Below, piece after piece: positions 7,523-15,838 of a stretch of DNA of 64,000 nt. The notes under the pieces were generated by a model. The model made no database searches and was not told where the DNA came from. It saw only the letters and a list, made by a program, of their open reading frames with translations. The stretch's first letter is position 1; every line of letters begins with the position of its first letter. Source of the DNA: Achromobacter xylosoxidans (GTDB lineage: Bacteria; Pseudomonadota; Gammaproteobacteria; Burkholderiales; Burkholderiaceae_B); the NCBI RefSeq assembly GCF_014490035.1, contig NZ_CP061008.1, positions 2,046,001 through 2,110,000 on the forward strand, given 5' to 3'. Both the position numbers and the translations under genes were made by a program.

Positions 7523-8614
7523 TCAACAGGCGGGCGTCGCTGCGTTTTTTATTGGCCTGCGTTCTATGCTTTTCGCCAACAGTCCACCCAGCCATTGAAA
7601 CGGCCGTTCAATTATGTGATACGAGATAAACGATGACGCGAATAGCGCCACGACGAGCAGCGCCGCAAAGCCCCCGTGGTTTTGCACCGCAGCGTAGGTC
7701 TGCGAGCTTAGCGTTTTCGAATAGATTTCAATCCACGACGCGATCGGAAGGTACAGGAGGTAAATTGAGTACGTGTAATCGCCTAGGCTTGCGGCGCTCT
7801 TCGGAATCTTGCTTTCGAATAGCATGACGGAAGTCATTAAGAGCAGCGCTGGGAGCCCCCAGGCGATGAATCTTGGTAACGTTGCTTCGAATGTATAAAC
7901 GAGGATTTCCATTCGTGGAACTGCAAGCCCCGGGTCCTTCGGCCAGTCTGTTCCATGAGCCGCTAAGAGAAAAACGAGGATGCTGCCAATGAGCATAGGA
8001 ACTCGAAATTGCTGAAGCGCCAACCAAGTCTGTTTATGTAGAAACACGGCCCCCAGAACGACTCCAAATGCGAACTCGACGATGATCGAGCCCATGAAGT
8101 ACGTTTTGTCTCCCAGGAAAAAAGAAGTGATCCCCAACACGGCGACTAGGACAGCTGCTCCTTTCACCTTCCACGGAAACATCAAAGCGGCGGCTGCTAG
8201 AACATAGAAGTACATTTCGAAGTTCAACGTCCATCCCGCCGAGATGGGGGGGTCTCGAAAACCGACTTCCTGATGTATGGGAAGAAAGAGTAATGGGCGC
8301 AGATAGTTGAGCACTGGCACTTGCCAGTAGCTCATGTAGAGCACGGTTGCCACGATATAGAGCGGCCAGATGCGAAAAATCCTGCGGACAAAGAATGACA
8401 CTGCAGTGCGAGCACCATGGTTCTTGTTTGCTGTGGTGACGTACATCAGGAAGCCGCTGATGCAGAAAAAGATATCGATCCCAATAGCGCCGCACATAAC
8501 GGCATCGCGGCCGCAACTACGTGGATCTTGCATCGGCAGAGCCCACTGCGGCATGTGCGCCCCGAATACAAGAAGGGCGGCGGCGACGCGAAGAAGCTGA
8601 ATGCTATTGAGCAT
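7523..8614 (-). CDS. Acyltransferase family 3 (surface glycan O-acetyltransferase type)
   Basis: The 363-residue membrane protein has about ten hydrophobic segments. The first helix carries the family's R-x10-H motif (LLRVAAALLVFGAHMP), followed by GIDIFFCISGFLMY and a basic loop (FFVRRIFRIWPLY). AT3 proteins move acyl groups onto O-antigen, capsule or other envelope sugars, with the donor crossing the inner membrane. The start is ATG at 8614; the longer open frame upstream is low-quality sequence and the ribosome site is weak. It is read leftward against the surrounding phage remnants, the usual sign of a moron/serotype-conversion cargo. Confidence 0.85.
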   Translation of the reverse strand: MLNSIQLLRVAAALLVFGAHMPQWALPMQDPRSCGRDAVMCGAIGIDIFFCISGFLMYVTTANKNHGARTAVSFFVRRIFRIWPLYIVATVLYMSYWQVPVLNYLRPLLFLPIHQEVGFRDPPISAGWTLNFEMYFYVLAAAALMFPWKVKGAAVLVAVLGITSFFLGDKTYFMGSIIVEFAFGVVLGAVFLHKQTWLALQQFRVPMLIGSILVFLLAAHGTDWPKDPGLAVPRMEILVYTFEATLPRFIAWGLPALLLMTSVMLFESKIPKSAASLGDYTYSIYLLYLPIASWIEIYSKTLSSQTYAAVQNHGGFAALLVVALFASSFISYHIIERPFQWLGGLLAKSIERRPIKNAATPAC

Positions 8615-8671
8615 GTTGAATGCAGATTGACGAGGAGCCGGAATATTAGCCGATAGCGCCCTGAATCCTAT

Positions 8672-8697
8672 TGCCCGCCTTGAACGGGCCTTTTTTC
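8672..8697 (+). terminator. Rho-independent terminator
   Basis: GCCCGCC-TTGAA-CGGGC followed by six T then CG. It matches the type of terminator that separates the fibre chaperone and holin genes at 28347-28373, and precedes the holin-like remnant here. Confidence 0.7.
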
Positions 8698-8713
8698 GTC
8701 TATAGGAGACGTA

Positions 8714-8931
8714 ATGAACGATGTTGAGAAGTCGGGCGCGCGCCAACCAGCCAAGAGAGGCTGTCGTGGCGGGTTGCGCTGGGCAGGACGATTTTGGGGA
8801 GTGCCTTGGGAACGGTAGCGCCGCTAATCTACATCCCGTTTCCGGACGCGCCTCAGGTCGTGGTGATCGGCGTGGGCGCAGGTTTGGGAATCCTGGGTGA
8901 GCAGGTCCTGGAGTTGGCAGCGTGCCGGTAA
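8714..8931 (+). pseudogene. Holin-like membrane gene remnant, copy 1
   Basis: AGGAGA precedes ATG AAC GAT GTT GAG. After an internal deletion and frameshift the reading continues LSWRVALGRTILGSALGTVAPLIYIP and VVVIGVGAGLGILGEQVLEL. Two hydrophobic stretches and the position after a TFA-type terminator suggest a phage holin or similar lysis membrane protein. The segment around LSWRVALGRT is nearly the same as in the second remnant at 11998-12130. Confidence 0.55.
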
Positions 8932-8989
8932 TTCCCCATACAAGCGACGTAGTCACAAGTAGAATTTTCTCGTTGAGGGGTTCTACCGA

Positions 8990-9460
8990 ATGAAGAAGTC
9001 GAGATTTGGGGACAGCCAGGTCATTGACGTCATCAGGCGCGTGGAGGCTGGTCTTGCCGGTCCTGAACGGTGCCGGGAGCTGGGTATCAGCTCGGCTACG
9101 TCCTACACAAGTGGCGTTCCACGCACGGCGGCATAGACGTATCGCTGATGGCGCGTATGAAGGAGCTGGAGGCCGAGATAGCTCGGCTGCGCAAGATAAT
9201 TGCGAACTCGAACTGAACCTGCGGTTCAAGCTAAGCGAACGGCTGATTCGGCAGACGCCTGAGCCACTGACCGTGCCGGCCAACGGGAACCAGGCATGGT
9301 CAATGGACTTCATGCATGACCAGCTTGCCGATGGACGAAGCATTCGTTCAATGTGATCGACGATTTCAATCGCGAGGCGCCGGGCATTGAGGTTGACTTC
9401 TTGTTGCCGTCCGAGCGCGTCATCCGCCCACTAAAGCAGATCATCGGCTGGCGGGGGAAA
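8990..9460 (+). pseudogene. IS3-family transposase remnant (orfA plus part of orfB)
   Basis: Fragments in shifting frames read MKKSRFGDSQVIDVIRRVE, CRELGISSATSY, SLMARMKELEAEIARLRK (orfA), then NLRFKLSERLIRQ, NQAWSMDFMHDQLADGRS, NVIDDFNREAPGIEVDF and LKQIIGWRGKP (orfB). Much of orfB, including the second catalytic Asp region, is missing. This is a different IS3 subgroup from the element at 6155-7353. Confidence 0.8.
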
Positions 9461-9567
9461 CCCCTTAGCCCTTCGGTGCGATCACCCCCAAACGGCGGTT
9501 GACCATGGCTGCGTGGCGTTCCACTTCTGGCAATCGCTAGGAATGAGGGGATTGCCAATTTGCCAAA

Positions 9568-9780
9568 ATGATGATCGGCATGGGCCACCAGCATCTGGTG
9601 GCCATCTTAATTGGGGTGGTGAACTTCGCTTCGGCGGTTCAGCTCCTGCTGTATTGCCGAAATGGCGCCCGGTTTCGCCGCAGGATGTCCTGGCTGGTCG
9701 ACTTGCTCCTCGTGGACAGGGGCGTATGCTCTCTTCCCAGGCAACCCCGGGGCGGGGGCCGCGAGGAGTACCGATCTTAG
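9568..9780 (+). pseudogene. 3-TM phage holin remnant
   Basis: MGHQHLVAILIGVVNFASAVQLLLYCRNGARFRRRMSWLVDLLLV resembles the start of three-helix phage holins, which share a YRR-x-GARYR-like motif and LLAWLLIV. After DRG the frame turns into non-hydrophobic sequence, so the third helix is lost. I read it as a decayed lysis gene of an old prophage. Confidence 0.5.
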
Positions 9781-9782
9781 CG

Positions 9783-11870
9783 CTAGCTGCCTCCAGCTGT
9801 GATCGTGGCAGCTTTAGATCCGGTGCTTGCCGAGAGCTCGCGGGCATTCTCCGCTAGTGCTGTGCTTAAACCGATCCGTGCAGCCAGGATCGCGTTGATT
9901 TCACGGCCCATGTTTCTACGAATGTGATCGGCGTCACGATAAATATACGTATCGTTCACGTATGCGTCGCAGTAGTTGGACTTGCAGAGTGCGTCCGTTG
10001 GTACCACCACGTCGAAGGCTCCGGACTCCTTTGCAGCGTTGCGCAGCACTTCGGCCATGGGGAACTGAAACGCTTTCATGGATTCCGTCGACACCATTTC
10101 AGTTTTTTCGTCGCACGAGCGCCGGAGTAGCGCACTGGACCGGGTCAGTACACACGGCAGTGGATCACGCTGGAACGTGGGGATATCAGAAATCACGATC
10201 ATTCGAACGCCCGGCCGAACATTTCGAAGTTCATCTGCTAGAGCTCGAAGTTCGCGAGAAATGTGATGGGATCCGGCCGAAAAGGCGTTTCCTTGAGCGG
10301 TGGGCGAAGCAGTGTTCCTCGCCGCCATTACTTCAGAAAGCTCTTCGTCGGTTTTGTACACAGAGTATCCGAGCATCGGCCACAGCCCTGCGACAACAAC
10401 CGTACTGACGTCTGGATTTTTTTGTAAAAAGTCGAATAGTTGCTGACGAGATTCGATGCATCGTTTCACAAAGGCGCGATCGAAATGCTGCAATCCTCCT
10501 GGTTCTGGATTAAAGATAGGAGGGCAAGATCCGATCATGCCTATGGCTGTATTCGATCTAACTCCGGCTTCGTGGAGCAAGGGCATCATGTGCTGGGCAT
10601 GGCTGTCACCGATTACAACCGCTTGAACGTTCGCCGTGCTCCATGGGGCGCCGGCGCTACATAGGTACTCTCCATGCAAGGAGAGGTTTTCGGGGCAGTC
10701 CCACTGCCACATAGCATCCTTGCTCTGAAGGGCTGTGTATTCGGGAGGCAGCCGTCCTGGCATGCCTGCGGAAAGTGCAATGGCGATGGCGGGGGCAGTA
10801 GCCGCGGCCATGGTCCCGATGCCCACCCAGATCGAGCGCCAGTTGGTAGCCGTTCCATGGCGGAACGGCGTTTCAACAAATCGCCACGAGGCCCAGCCGG
10901 CGGCGATCGCGCTTGCTCCAATCAAAATCTGTTCACCTTGAGACAGTGGTGCCCACGAAGTGTAATGGCGCCAATAGGCTATGAGGGGCCAGTGCCAAAG
11001 GTAGAGCGAGTAAGAGATCTTCCCGATAAACACCATTGGTGGAAGCGAAAGAGTTCGATTTACTAGTCCCTTCCGGCCGGAGAAGGCCAAAAGCAGGGCA
11101 GCGCCAACCGTAGCAGGCAGTGCACCGATACCTGGGAAGGATTGGACTGGATGGGGGGAAAAGATTGAATATCCGACCAGACCTAGTCCAACCAGCGTTG
11201 CCAGCTGTGCGAGCCATTGCGGTGCCTTGGCCCTCCATGAAGGGATAAAGGCCAGGATCGCACCAGCGCCCAATTCCCAAGCACGGTAGTGAACAAGGTA
11301 GAACGCCGATTTCTGATCCACTCCAACACGCCATGCGCTCGCGGCAAATGACACACCCATCACGGCTAGCAAGATCGGGCCGAGATACTGTTGCAGTCGG
11401 GTTTTAGAAAGAAGGATCAGGAATATCGGAAGAATGATGTAGAACTGCTCTTCGACACCGAGGGACCACGTGTGCAAGAGTGGCAGCGTCTCGGCCGAAT
11501 TATCAAAATAGCCGGTATTGAAATAGAAATAGACATTGGATACAGATGCCGCGGCTGCTATGGCACTGCGACCTTGGCTCGCATAGTCTCCCGGAGCTAG
11601 CACGAAGTAGCCCATCAGAGCTGTCGCCAGTAACACGGCAACGAGCGCGGGGAAGATCCGCCGAATGCGGCGGGCATAGAACTTGGCGAACGAGAAGGTT
11701 CCGCGTTGAATGTCGTCGCGGATAATGGTCGTAATTAGAAATCCGGAAATTACGAAAAATACGTCGACTCCGGTAAAACCCCCGGGAATCCAGGTAACTC
11801 CAAGGTGGTAAAGCAGTACCGCGATTACAGAGACGGCGCGTAGCCCGTCGATCTCCGGAAGGTATTTCAT
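9783..11870 (-). CDS. OafA-type O-acyltransferase with SGNH domain
   Basis: The 695-residue fusion has two parts. Residues about 1-370 are an AT3 membrane domain with the R-x10-H motif (GLRAVSVIAVLLYH), FTGVDVFFVISGFL, and YARRIRRIFPAL. Residues about 410-680 are a periplasmic SGNH hydrolase-like domain with GDSHAQHMMPLL and the terminal D-x2-H pair (RDADHIRR). This layout is that of OafA/OatA-like enzymes that O-acetylate LPS O-antigen or peptidoglycan: the membrane part passes acyl groups out and the SGNH part transfers them. It is the second of three leftward glycan-modifying cargo genes beside the tail cluster. Confidence 0.9.
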   Translation of the reverse strand: MKYLPEIDGLRAVSVIAVLLYHLGVTWIPGGFTGVDVFFVISGFLITTIIRDDIQRGTFSFAKFYARRIRRIFPALVAVLLATALMGYFVLAPGDYASQGRSAIAAAASVSNVYFYFNTGYFDNSAETLPLLHTWSLGVEEQFYIILPIFLILLSKTRLQQYLGPILLAVMGVSFAASAWRVGVDQKSAFYLVHYRAWELGAGAILAFIPSWRAKAPQWLAQLATLVGLGLVGYSIFSPHPVQSFPGIGALPATVGAALLLAFSGRKGLVNRTLSLPPMVFIGKISYSLYLWHWPLIAYWRHYTSWAPLSQGEQILIGASAIAAGWASWRFVETPFRHGTATNWRSIWVGIGTMAAATAPAIAIALSAGMPGRLPPEYTALQSKDAMWQWDCPENLSLHGEYLCSAGAPWSTANVQAVVIGDSHAQHMMPLLHEAGVRSNTAIGMIGSCPPIFNPEPGGLQHFDRAFVKRCIESRQQLFDFLQKNPDVSTVVVAGLWPMLGYSVYKTDEELSEVMAARNTASPTAQGNAFSAGSHHISRELRALADELRNVRPGVRMIVISDIPTFQRDPLPCVLTRSSALLRRSCDEKTEMVSTESMKAFQFPMAEVLRNAAKESGAFDVVVPTDALCKSNYCDAYVNDTYIYRDADHIRRNMGREINAILAARIGLSTALAENARELSASTGSKAATITAGGS

Positions 11871-11958
11871 TTGGACGGTTGATTTTCTAATTTGCCGGTA
11901 CCAAAGACGGCGACCAGGCTATCTTTGAAAGAGTGCAATAGTACTTTAGTGTGACGAC

Positions 11959-11980
11959 GGCCGCCTCGAGCGGGCTTTTT
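11959..11980 (+). terminator. Probable rho-independent terminator
   Basis: GGCCGC-CTCGA-GCGGGC followed by five T. The stem is slightly imperfect. The position, directly before a holin-like start, matches 8672-8697 and 28347-28373. Confidence 0.55.
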
Positions 11981-11997
11981 CGTCCCTAGGGGGCACA

Positions 11998-12130
11998 ATG
12001 AAGGGAACGCCAGGAACGATTTCGAGACGTCACTTGCATGGATGGCAGGGATGAGCGCTCTGATCGCAGTGGCGCGTGCGCTGACCAGTCAGGACAAGCT
12101 GTCATGACAGGTTGCGCAGTATAGGACGGT
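11998..12130 (+). pseudogene. Holin-like membrane gene remnant, copy 2
   Basis: The frame NDFETSLAWMAGMSALIAVARALTSQDKLS meets a TGA where copy 1 has TGG, then continues QVAQYRTVVGS before diverging. It preserves the N-terminal part that copy 1 (8714-8931) has lost; together they outline one two-helix membrane protein. The 3' half is gone. Confidence 0.55.
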
Positions 12131-12294
12131 AGTGGGCAGCGTCTGGATACGGCGGCGGCACTACGGTGCTCGACTGCGGCATGGATATGTACGGAAAATC
12201 CCGCTCAATGCGTGCATTGCACTCCTTGGTCATGACCCACCTCCAAGGTTCAACCTATCTGGGTGTCTACCAAAATTAGACCACTACACTCTGG

Positions 12295-12446
12295 CTGCCA
12301 CTGCTCCGCCTAATCATCCCGCAACTGCGCACCCACCCACACTACTCGCCCCGGTACTTGCACCGATGCCCCGTTCTCCAGCGGGATGTCATCGTGCAGG
12401 GGATTGAACGACCGGGCCGCCCATTGCCCAGTTAGCAGGGCCCGAA
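12295..12446 (-). pseudogene. Phage repressor C-terminal fragment
   Basis: Leftward, LTGQWAARSFNPLHDDIPLENG and SVQVPGRVVWVGAQLRDD match the C-terminus of the intact repressor at 13804-14895 (LTGQWVARSFNSLHDDIPLENG), with a TAG replacing its next Glu codon. DNA similarity runs over about 150 bp. Only the end of the S24-type domain is left. Confidence 0.8.
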
Positions 12447-12614
12447 GGTCATGCGTCGTGAACCGTTCCCTTCCCGATGTCACGAAAGCCACCATGCTCT
12501 TTGAGCCAGTTGGCCTGGAAACCGGCATCTGTACAAGGCACGCGTGGGTCGTGCCGATGGAGCAAGACAGGGGCCAGAACGCGAAAGCCCCGGCGGTGAT
12601 CCAATATGGACGGA

Positions 12615-13466
12615 TCAGCAGGGGAACTTAGGGCCAGAGTTGTTGAACGTTCGTTCGATGTAAAGACTGGTGAAAACACACCGCGAGAAGAGGATGTAAT
12701 CGCGCTCTCGCATAAAGCGGTGGATAGCGGAATCAGCCGGCCGGTCCGCAACAAAGCTGATGTCTTCGACGGCTACCACTGAGGGCCTGTGGGAGCCCCA
12801 ATCGCCAGATTCGAGCACCTCGATATCCAATTCTTCAACGTCAATGTTGAGGAAATCTGGCGCCTTCCCATGGAAGTACTCGTTGATGATGTCCGCCAGG
12901 GTCAGCACCTCTACCAACGTCGGTGCGGGAACCTCTACCGCGCTGACAGCGGCGACAGCCTTGGCGAAGTCTTTGTTCGCGGTATTACTCGAGGCCCAAT
13001 CGTGGAAGTTGTAGTACTCCATGCGGCCCTTCTTGGCGCCCACCGCCTTGTTGATACTTGTGTCTTTGGGCCTGTATTTTCCACACTGTTCGATCATGAA
13101 TGGATTCGGGTCGACGTTGACTCCGGTCCATCCGCGCTGATAGAGGGCCATGGTATTTGAATACAGAGCGGGGTGGTAGCAACCTATGTCAAGATATCGT
13201 CCGGCACCAAAATCTCGGAAGATGAATTGTTCGATACTGTCTTCACCCCAGTGGGAAAAGACTGTCTTCGAATGCTCGGGCTTTACATGAGCCAATCGTT
13301 CTGTAAGGCCAAGGTGCTCATCGTCGGCGGATGCCATTCGGAGACGAAGTTCCTCAATCTCGCCTCGTGCTATGTCACGCTCAGATTGCGCTGTGTCCCG
13401 CTCCCTCATCAAGCGGCGAATGTCGGGAACGGAAAGTAGCAGCTTCTTCGCAAGGCTCCGGAACAT
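12615..13466 (-). CDS. FkbM-family methyltransferase
   Basis: About 283 residues (a start seven codons upstream, at 13487, is possible). A charged N-terminal helix (IRRLMRERDTAQSERDIARGEIEEL) precedes an SAM-binding core: YLDIGCYHPALYSN (motif I), VDPNPF, AVGAKKG, and the FkbM signature LNIDVEELDIEVL. FkbM enzymes O-methylate sugars or small molecules; many sit in O-antigen or glycan clusters. It is the third leftward cargo gene next to the tail cluster repressor, so a surface-glycan target is likely but inferred. Confidence 0.85.
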   Translation of the reverse strand: MFRSLAKKLLLSVPDIRRLMRERDTAQSERDIARGEIEELRLRMASADDEHLGLTERLAHVKPEHSKTVFSHWGEDSIEQFIFRDFGAGRYLDIGCYHPALYSNTMALYQRGWTGVNVDPNPFMIEQCGKYRPKDTSINKAVGAKKGRMEYYNFHDWASSNTANKDFAKAVAAVSAVEVPAPTLVEVLTLADIINEYFHGKAPDFLNIDVEELDIEVLESGDWGSHRPSVVAVEDISFVADRPADSAIHRFMRERDYILFSRCVFTSLYIERTFNNSGPKFPC

Positions 13467-13556
13467 TTTGTCTCCAAAGGCGTACATAGGAACAATCGAG
13501 GGGTGCTGCCTTGCCGATTTTATGAGCTTTAGCTCGGGTTACAAGCTGAATGTGTT

Positions 13557-13578
13557 CCCCGCCTTTACGGGCTTTTTT
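13557..13578 (+). terminator. Probable rho-independent terminator
   Basis: CCCG-CCTTTA-CGGG followed by GC and six T then CG. It resembles the terminators at 8672 and 11959 in sequence and in position before a small membrane ORF. Confidence 0.55.
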
Positions 13579-13609
13579 CGTCCGGATGCGGCGGAATGAA
13601 TGATCCTTC

Positions 13610-13750
13610 TTGCGCGAAACCGGAGTGTTTTTTTCATTGGCCGCCGCTTTAACGCTGTCGGCCATTGTCGTGCCAGGCTTGCTTCATAAATCAGACGCAC
13701 CGCGAGCGGAGCGAAACGCGGCCAAGAAACAGCCATCTGGAATGAAGTGA
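13610..13750 (+). CDS. Possible small membrane protein
   Basis: A 46-residue frame starting TTG reads LRETGVFFSLAAALTLSAIVVPGLLHKSD then a basic tail. One membrane helix is clear. There is no strong ribosome site and an ATG at 13596 lies in another frame, so it may be the 3' part of a frameshifted gene. Its place (after a terminator, before a repressor) equals that of the holin-like remnants at 8714 and 11998. Confidence 0.35.
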   Translation: MRETGVFFSLAAALTLSAIVVPGLLHKSDAPRAERNAAKKQPSGMK

Positions 13751-13803
13751 CCCTAAGACGGTGGCTCTTTCGATCGGCCGCAAGGGGAGACCCGAGTTTC
13801 CCA

Positions 13804-14895
13804 TCACTCAACCCGCCACCGCCCCGCCTCATCATCCCGCAACCTTGCTCCGGCCCACACAACCCGCCCCAACACCCGCACCGATGCCCCGTTTTCCAGC
13901 GGTATGTCATCGTGCAAGGAATTGAACGAGCGCGCCACCCATTGTCCGGTAAGCCGTTCCCTGGCCACCGTCTTGACGATCATCTTGCCGTCGTAGTTGA
14001 TGGCATAGACGCCGCCGGCGGCGATGTCCTGCAGCGTCAGGCTTTCGTTGGGGACCACCAGCAAGGCAGCGCCGTCACGGATGACGGGTTCCATGCTGTC
14101 GCCCTTCGCGTAGACGACTCGGCCCCGGCCGTTGTCCGCGCCTACCGATCTGAGGAATGACTTGCGGAACTGGATCATGCCGGTCTGCTCTTCGGCGTGG
14201 TTCTCGATGGGGTCGCCCGCCGCCAGCCGCACGTCGGCCAGTTCCGGGACCTTCTCGAACCTGTCGTTGGCCGCGGGCGGTTCGCCCACGCCTACGTTGG
14301 CGACCACGCCTGTCTGGGTGCTGATCCGGACCCGGCCTTCGCGCTCTGTCTGGCGCGTGGTCTTGCCACCTTCCCAGGGCGCCGCGGGCAGGTCATCGAT
14401 GCGCATGGGGAACTCGTCCCGGGACAAATAGGTGTCCACCAGCGAGTCGCTGCGCAGGACCGTCGGCATTTGCGGCGCGGTAGTCCCAGGGGATACGTCA
14501 ATCCCCAGCTTCAATTGCGCGATCGCCAGCGCAAGCGCGCCCTGCAATTTGTTCAGCTGATCCGGGGGCAATGCCCGCACCTGTTCTTCCGGGATGCCCG
14601 GGAAGGGCCACGGAGGGGGCGCCAGCACCGCTGCGGCCAGGGATCCATCGCGCGCAGGCAGTTTCGGGGCGGTGCCGTCATACAGCCATTGCGCGTTCAC
14701 GCGCAGCAGCGGGGCGACCTTGATGCAGGTCGCCATGTCCATGCCGTTGGACCCATTGAACCAATGCGTCGCGGCGCCGGAAGAGGCGCCGGCGGCCTTC
14801 CATAGGTCTGTCTTGGTAAGGCGTGGCTCGGCCGCGTCCGCCCGGCGGGCCGCTTCCTCGTTGAACGCCTGTGTGATTCGCTTCTGAAAGGTCAT
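13804..14895 (-). CDS. CI-like phage repressor with S24 peptidase domain
   Basis: The 363-residue protein has an N-terminal helix-turn-helix (LTKTDLWKAAGASSGAATHWFNG, about residues 26-48), a long linker, and a C-terminal LexA/CI-type S24 domain. The catalytic Ser is in YAKGDSMEPVI and the Lys in NYDGKMIVKTV, so RecA-stimulated self-cleavage is expected. It should keep the rightward genes silent and release them after DNA damage. It is divergent from the replication and tail genes, and two operator-like dyads lie in the 109-bp gap. A decayed second copy of its 3' end lies at 12295-12446. Confidence 0.9.
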   Translation of the reverse strand: MTFQKRITQAFNEEAARRADAAEPRLTKTDLWKAAGASSGAATHWFNGSNGMDMATCIKVAPLLRVNAQWLYDGTAPKLPARDGSLAAAVLAPPPWPFPGIPEEQVRALPPDQLNKLQGALALAIAQLKLGIDVSPGTTAPQMPTVLRSDSLVDTYLSRDEFPMRIDDLPAAPWEGGKTTRQTEREGRVRISTQTGVVANVGVGEPPAANDRFEKVPELADVRLAAGDPIENHAEEQTGMIQFRKSFLRSVGADNGRGRVVYAKGDSMEPVIRDGAALLVVPNESLTLQDIAAGGVYAINYDGKMIVKTVARERLTGQWVARSFNSLHDDIPLENGASVRVLGRVVWAGARLRDDEAGRWRVE

Positions 14896-14910
14896 CTTAG
14901 GATGCTAAAC
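14895..14910. promoter_or_regulatory. Operator-like dyad overlapping repressor start
   Basis: TCTTAG-GATG-CTAAAC is an imperfect version of the perfect dyad at 14940-14959, with the same half-site (CTTAG) and four-base spacer. Binding here would block the repressor's own start. Confidence 0.55.
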
Positions 14911-14939
14911 AAAAACAATCTTAGTTGGCTTGCATTTAG

Positions 14940-14959
14940 AATCTTAGCATTCTAAGATT
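14940..14959. promoter_or_regulatory. Operator-like perfect dyad
   Basis: AATCTTAGCATTCTAAGATT has 8-bp arms (AATCTTAG / CTAAGATT) and a four-base spacer. A further single half-site AATCTTAG lies at 14917-14924. The group is centred between the repressor and the rightward genes, as expected for an immunity operator. Confidence 0.7.
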
Positions 14960-15004
14960 TAAGAATGATAGCGAGGTAAGACTGGCGGGGATGCAAAAAC
15001 ACGC

Positions 15005-15838
15005 ATGAACTACTACAGCCACAACATCGGTGACTACGCACAGGCCACGGCGCATCTGAGCCTGCTCGAAGATGCCATCTACAGCCGCCTGCTGCGCCGG
15101 TACTACGCCGAAGAGCAGCCCATCGTGGACAACCTGCAGCAGGTATTCCGGTGGGTGGGCGCCCGTAGCGAAGAAGAAAGAGAGGCGGCCGCGCAGGTGC
15201 TGGCCGAGTTCTTCGTCCTGCGCGATGGCCATTGGCACAACAAGCGGGCGGACGTGGAGATTGCCGCGTATCACGTCAAGGCCGAGACCGCCAAGGCCAA
15301 CGGCAGGCGAGGCGGCCGGCCCAGGCAGGGCGGGTGCAATCCGGAACAACCCAGTGGGTTTCCCATGGGTTTCGACGAGCAACCCGGCCATGGCCCGGCA
15401 GAAGGCGGATCGGAAGCTAACCAAGAACCAGGAACCAAGAACCAGGAACCAACAGAACACGCCTCCCGCAAGCGGGGAAGCGGATTCGATGCTTCCGTGA
15501 TCGAACTGCCGGATTGGCTGGACCGCGAGGACTGGGTCAGCTGGATCGCCGACCGCAAGGCCCGTAAAAAGCCGGTGACGCAGGAGGGCGCCAGGCGCCA
15601 GCTGCAACAGCTTGCCGCCTATCTGGCCGCAGGGCATCGGCCAGGCGCCGTGATCGCAAACAGCATCGCGGGCGGGTATCAGGGCCTCTTCCCGCCGCGG
15701 ACATCCGCTACAGCTGGCCAACAACCGGCAGGCAGGGCGCAACGCCTGGCCGACTGGACCGAGGAGCTGCGAGAAGTACTGGCCGACGATGGCAGGCCGC
15801 GCGAGCGGTTCATGGGGACGATCGATGCAACCCGCTGA
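15005..15838 (+). CDS. DUF1376 (YdaU-like) phage replication protein
   Basis: The 277-residue protein opens with the DUF1376 signature MNYYSHNIGDYAQATAHLSLLEDAIYSRLLRRYY and continues with a winged-helix-like region to about residue 100. A low-complexity Pro/Gln/Glu/Asn linker follows (about 110-160), and then a C-terminal helical domain (LDREDWVSWIADRKARKKPVT). Family members are thought to act as phage replication initiators, with primosomal-type C-termini. It begins the rightward operon just after the operators. The linker is encoded by a near-tandem AGGAACCAAGAACC repeat. Confidence 0.8.
   Translation: MNYYSHNIGDYAQATAHLSLLEDAIYSRLLRRYYAEEQPIVDNLQQVFRWVGARSEEEREAAAQVLAEFFVLRDGHWHNKRADVEIAAYHVKAETAKANGRRGGRPRQGGCNPEQPSGFPMGFDEQPGHGPAEGGSEANQEPGTKNQEPTEHASRKRGSGFDASVIELPDWLDREDWVSWIADRKARKKPVTQEGARRQLQQLAAYLAAGHRPGAVIANSIAGGYQGLFPPRTSATAGQQPAGRAQRLADWTEELREVLADDGRPRERFMGTIDATR

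Noticed and set aside
7523..9343. A 606-codon version of the acyltransferase starting at 9343
   Set aside because: The extra 243 codons run through a terminator, a holin remnant and an IS remnant on the other strand; the AT3 fold starts at 8614.
12132..12600. Frames on the + strand around the repressor remnant
   Set aside because: Pro/His-rich shadow of the leftward repressor fragment and unrecognised debris; no supportable gene.
15419..15450. Tandem AGGAACCAAGAACC repeats as a possible origin or iteron array
   Set aside because: They encode the low-complexity linker of the DUF1376 protein and are too few and short for iterons.
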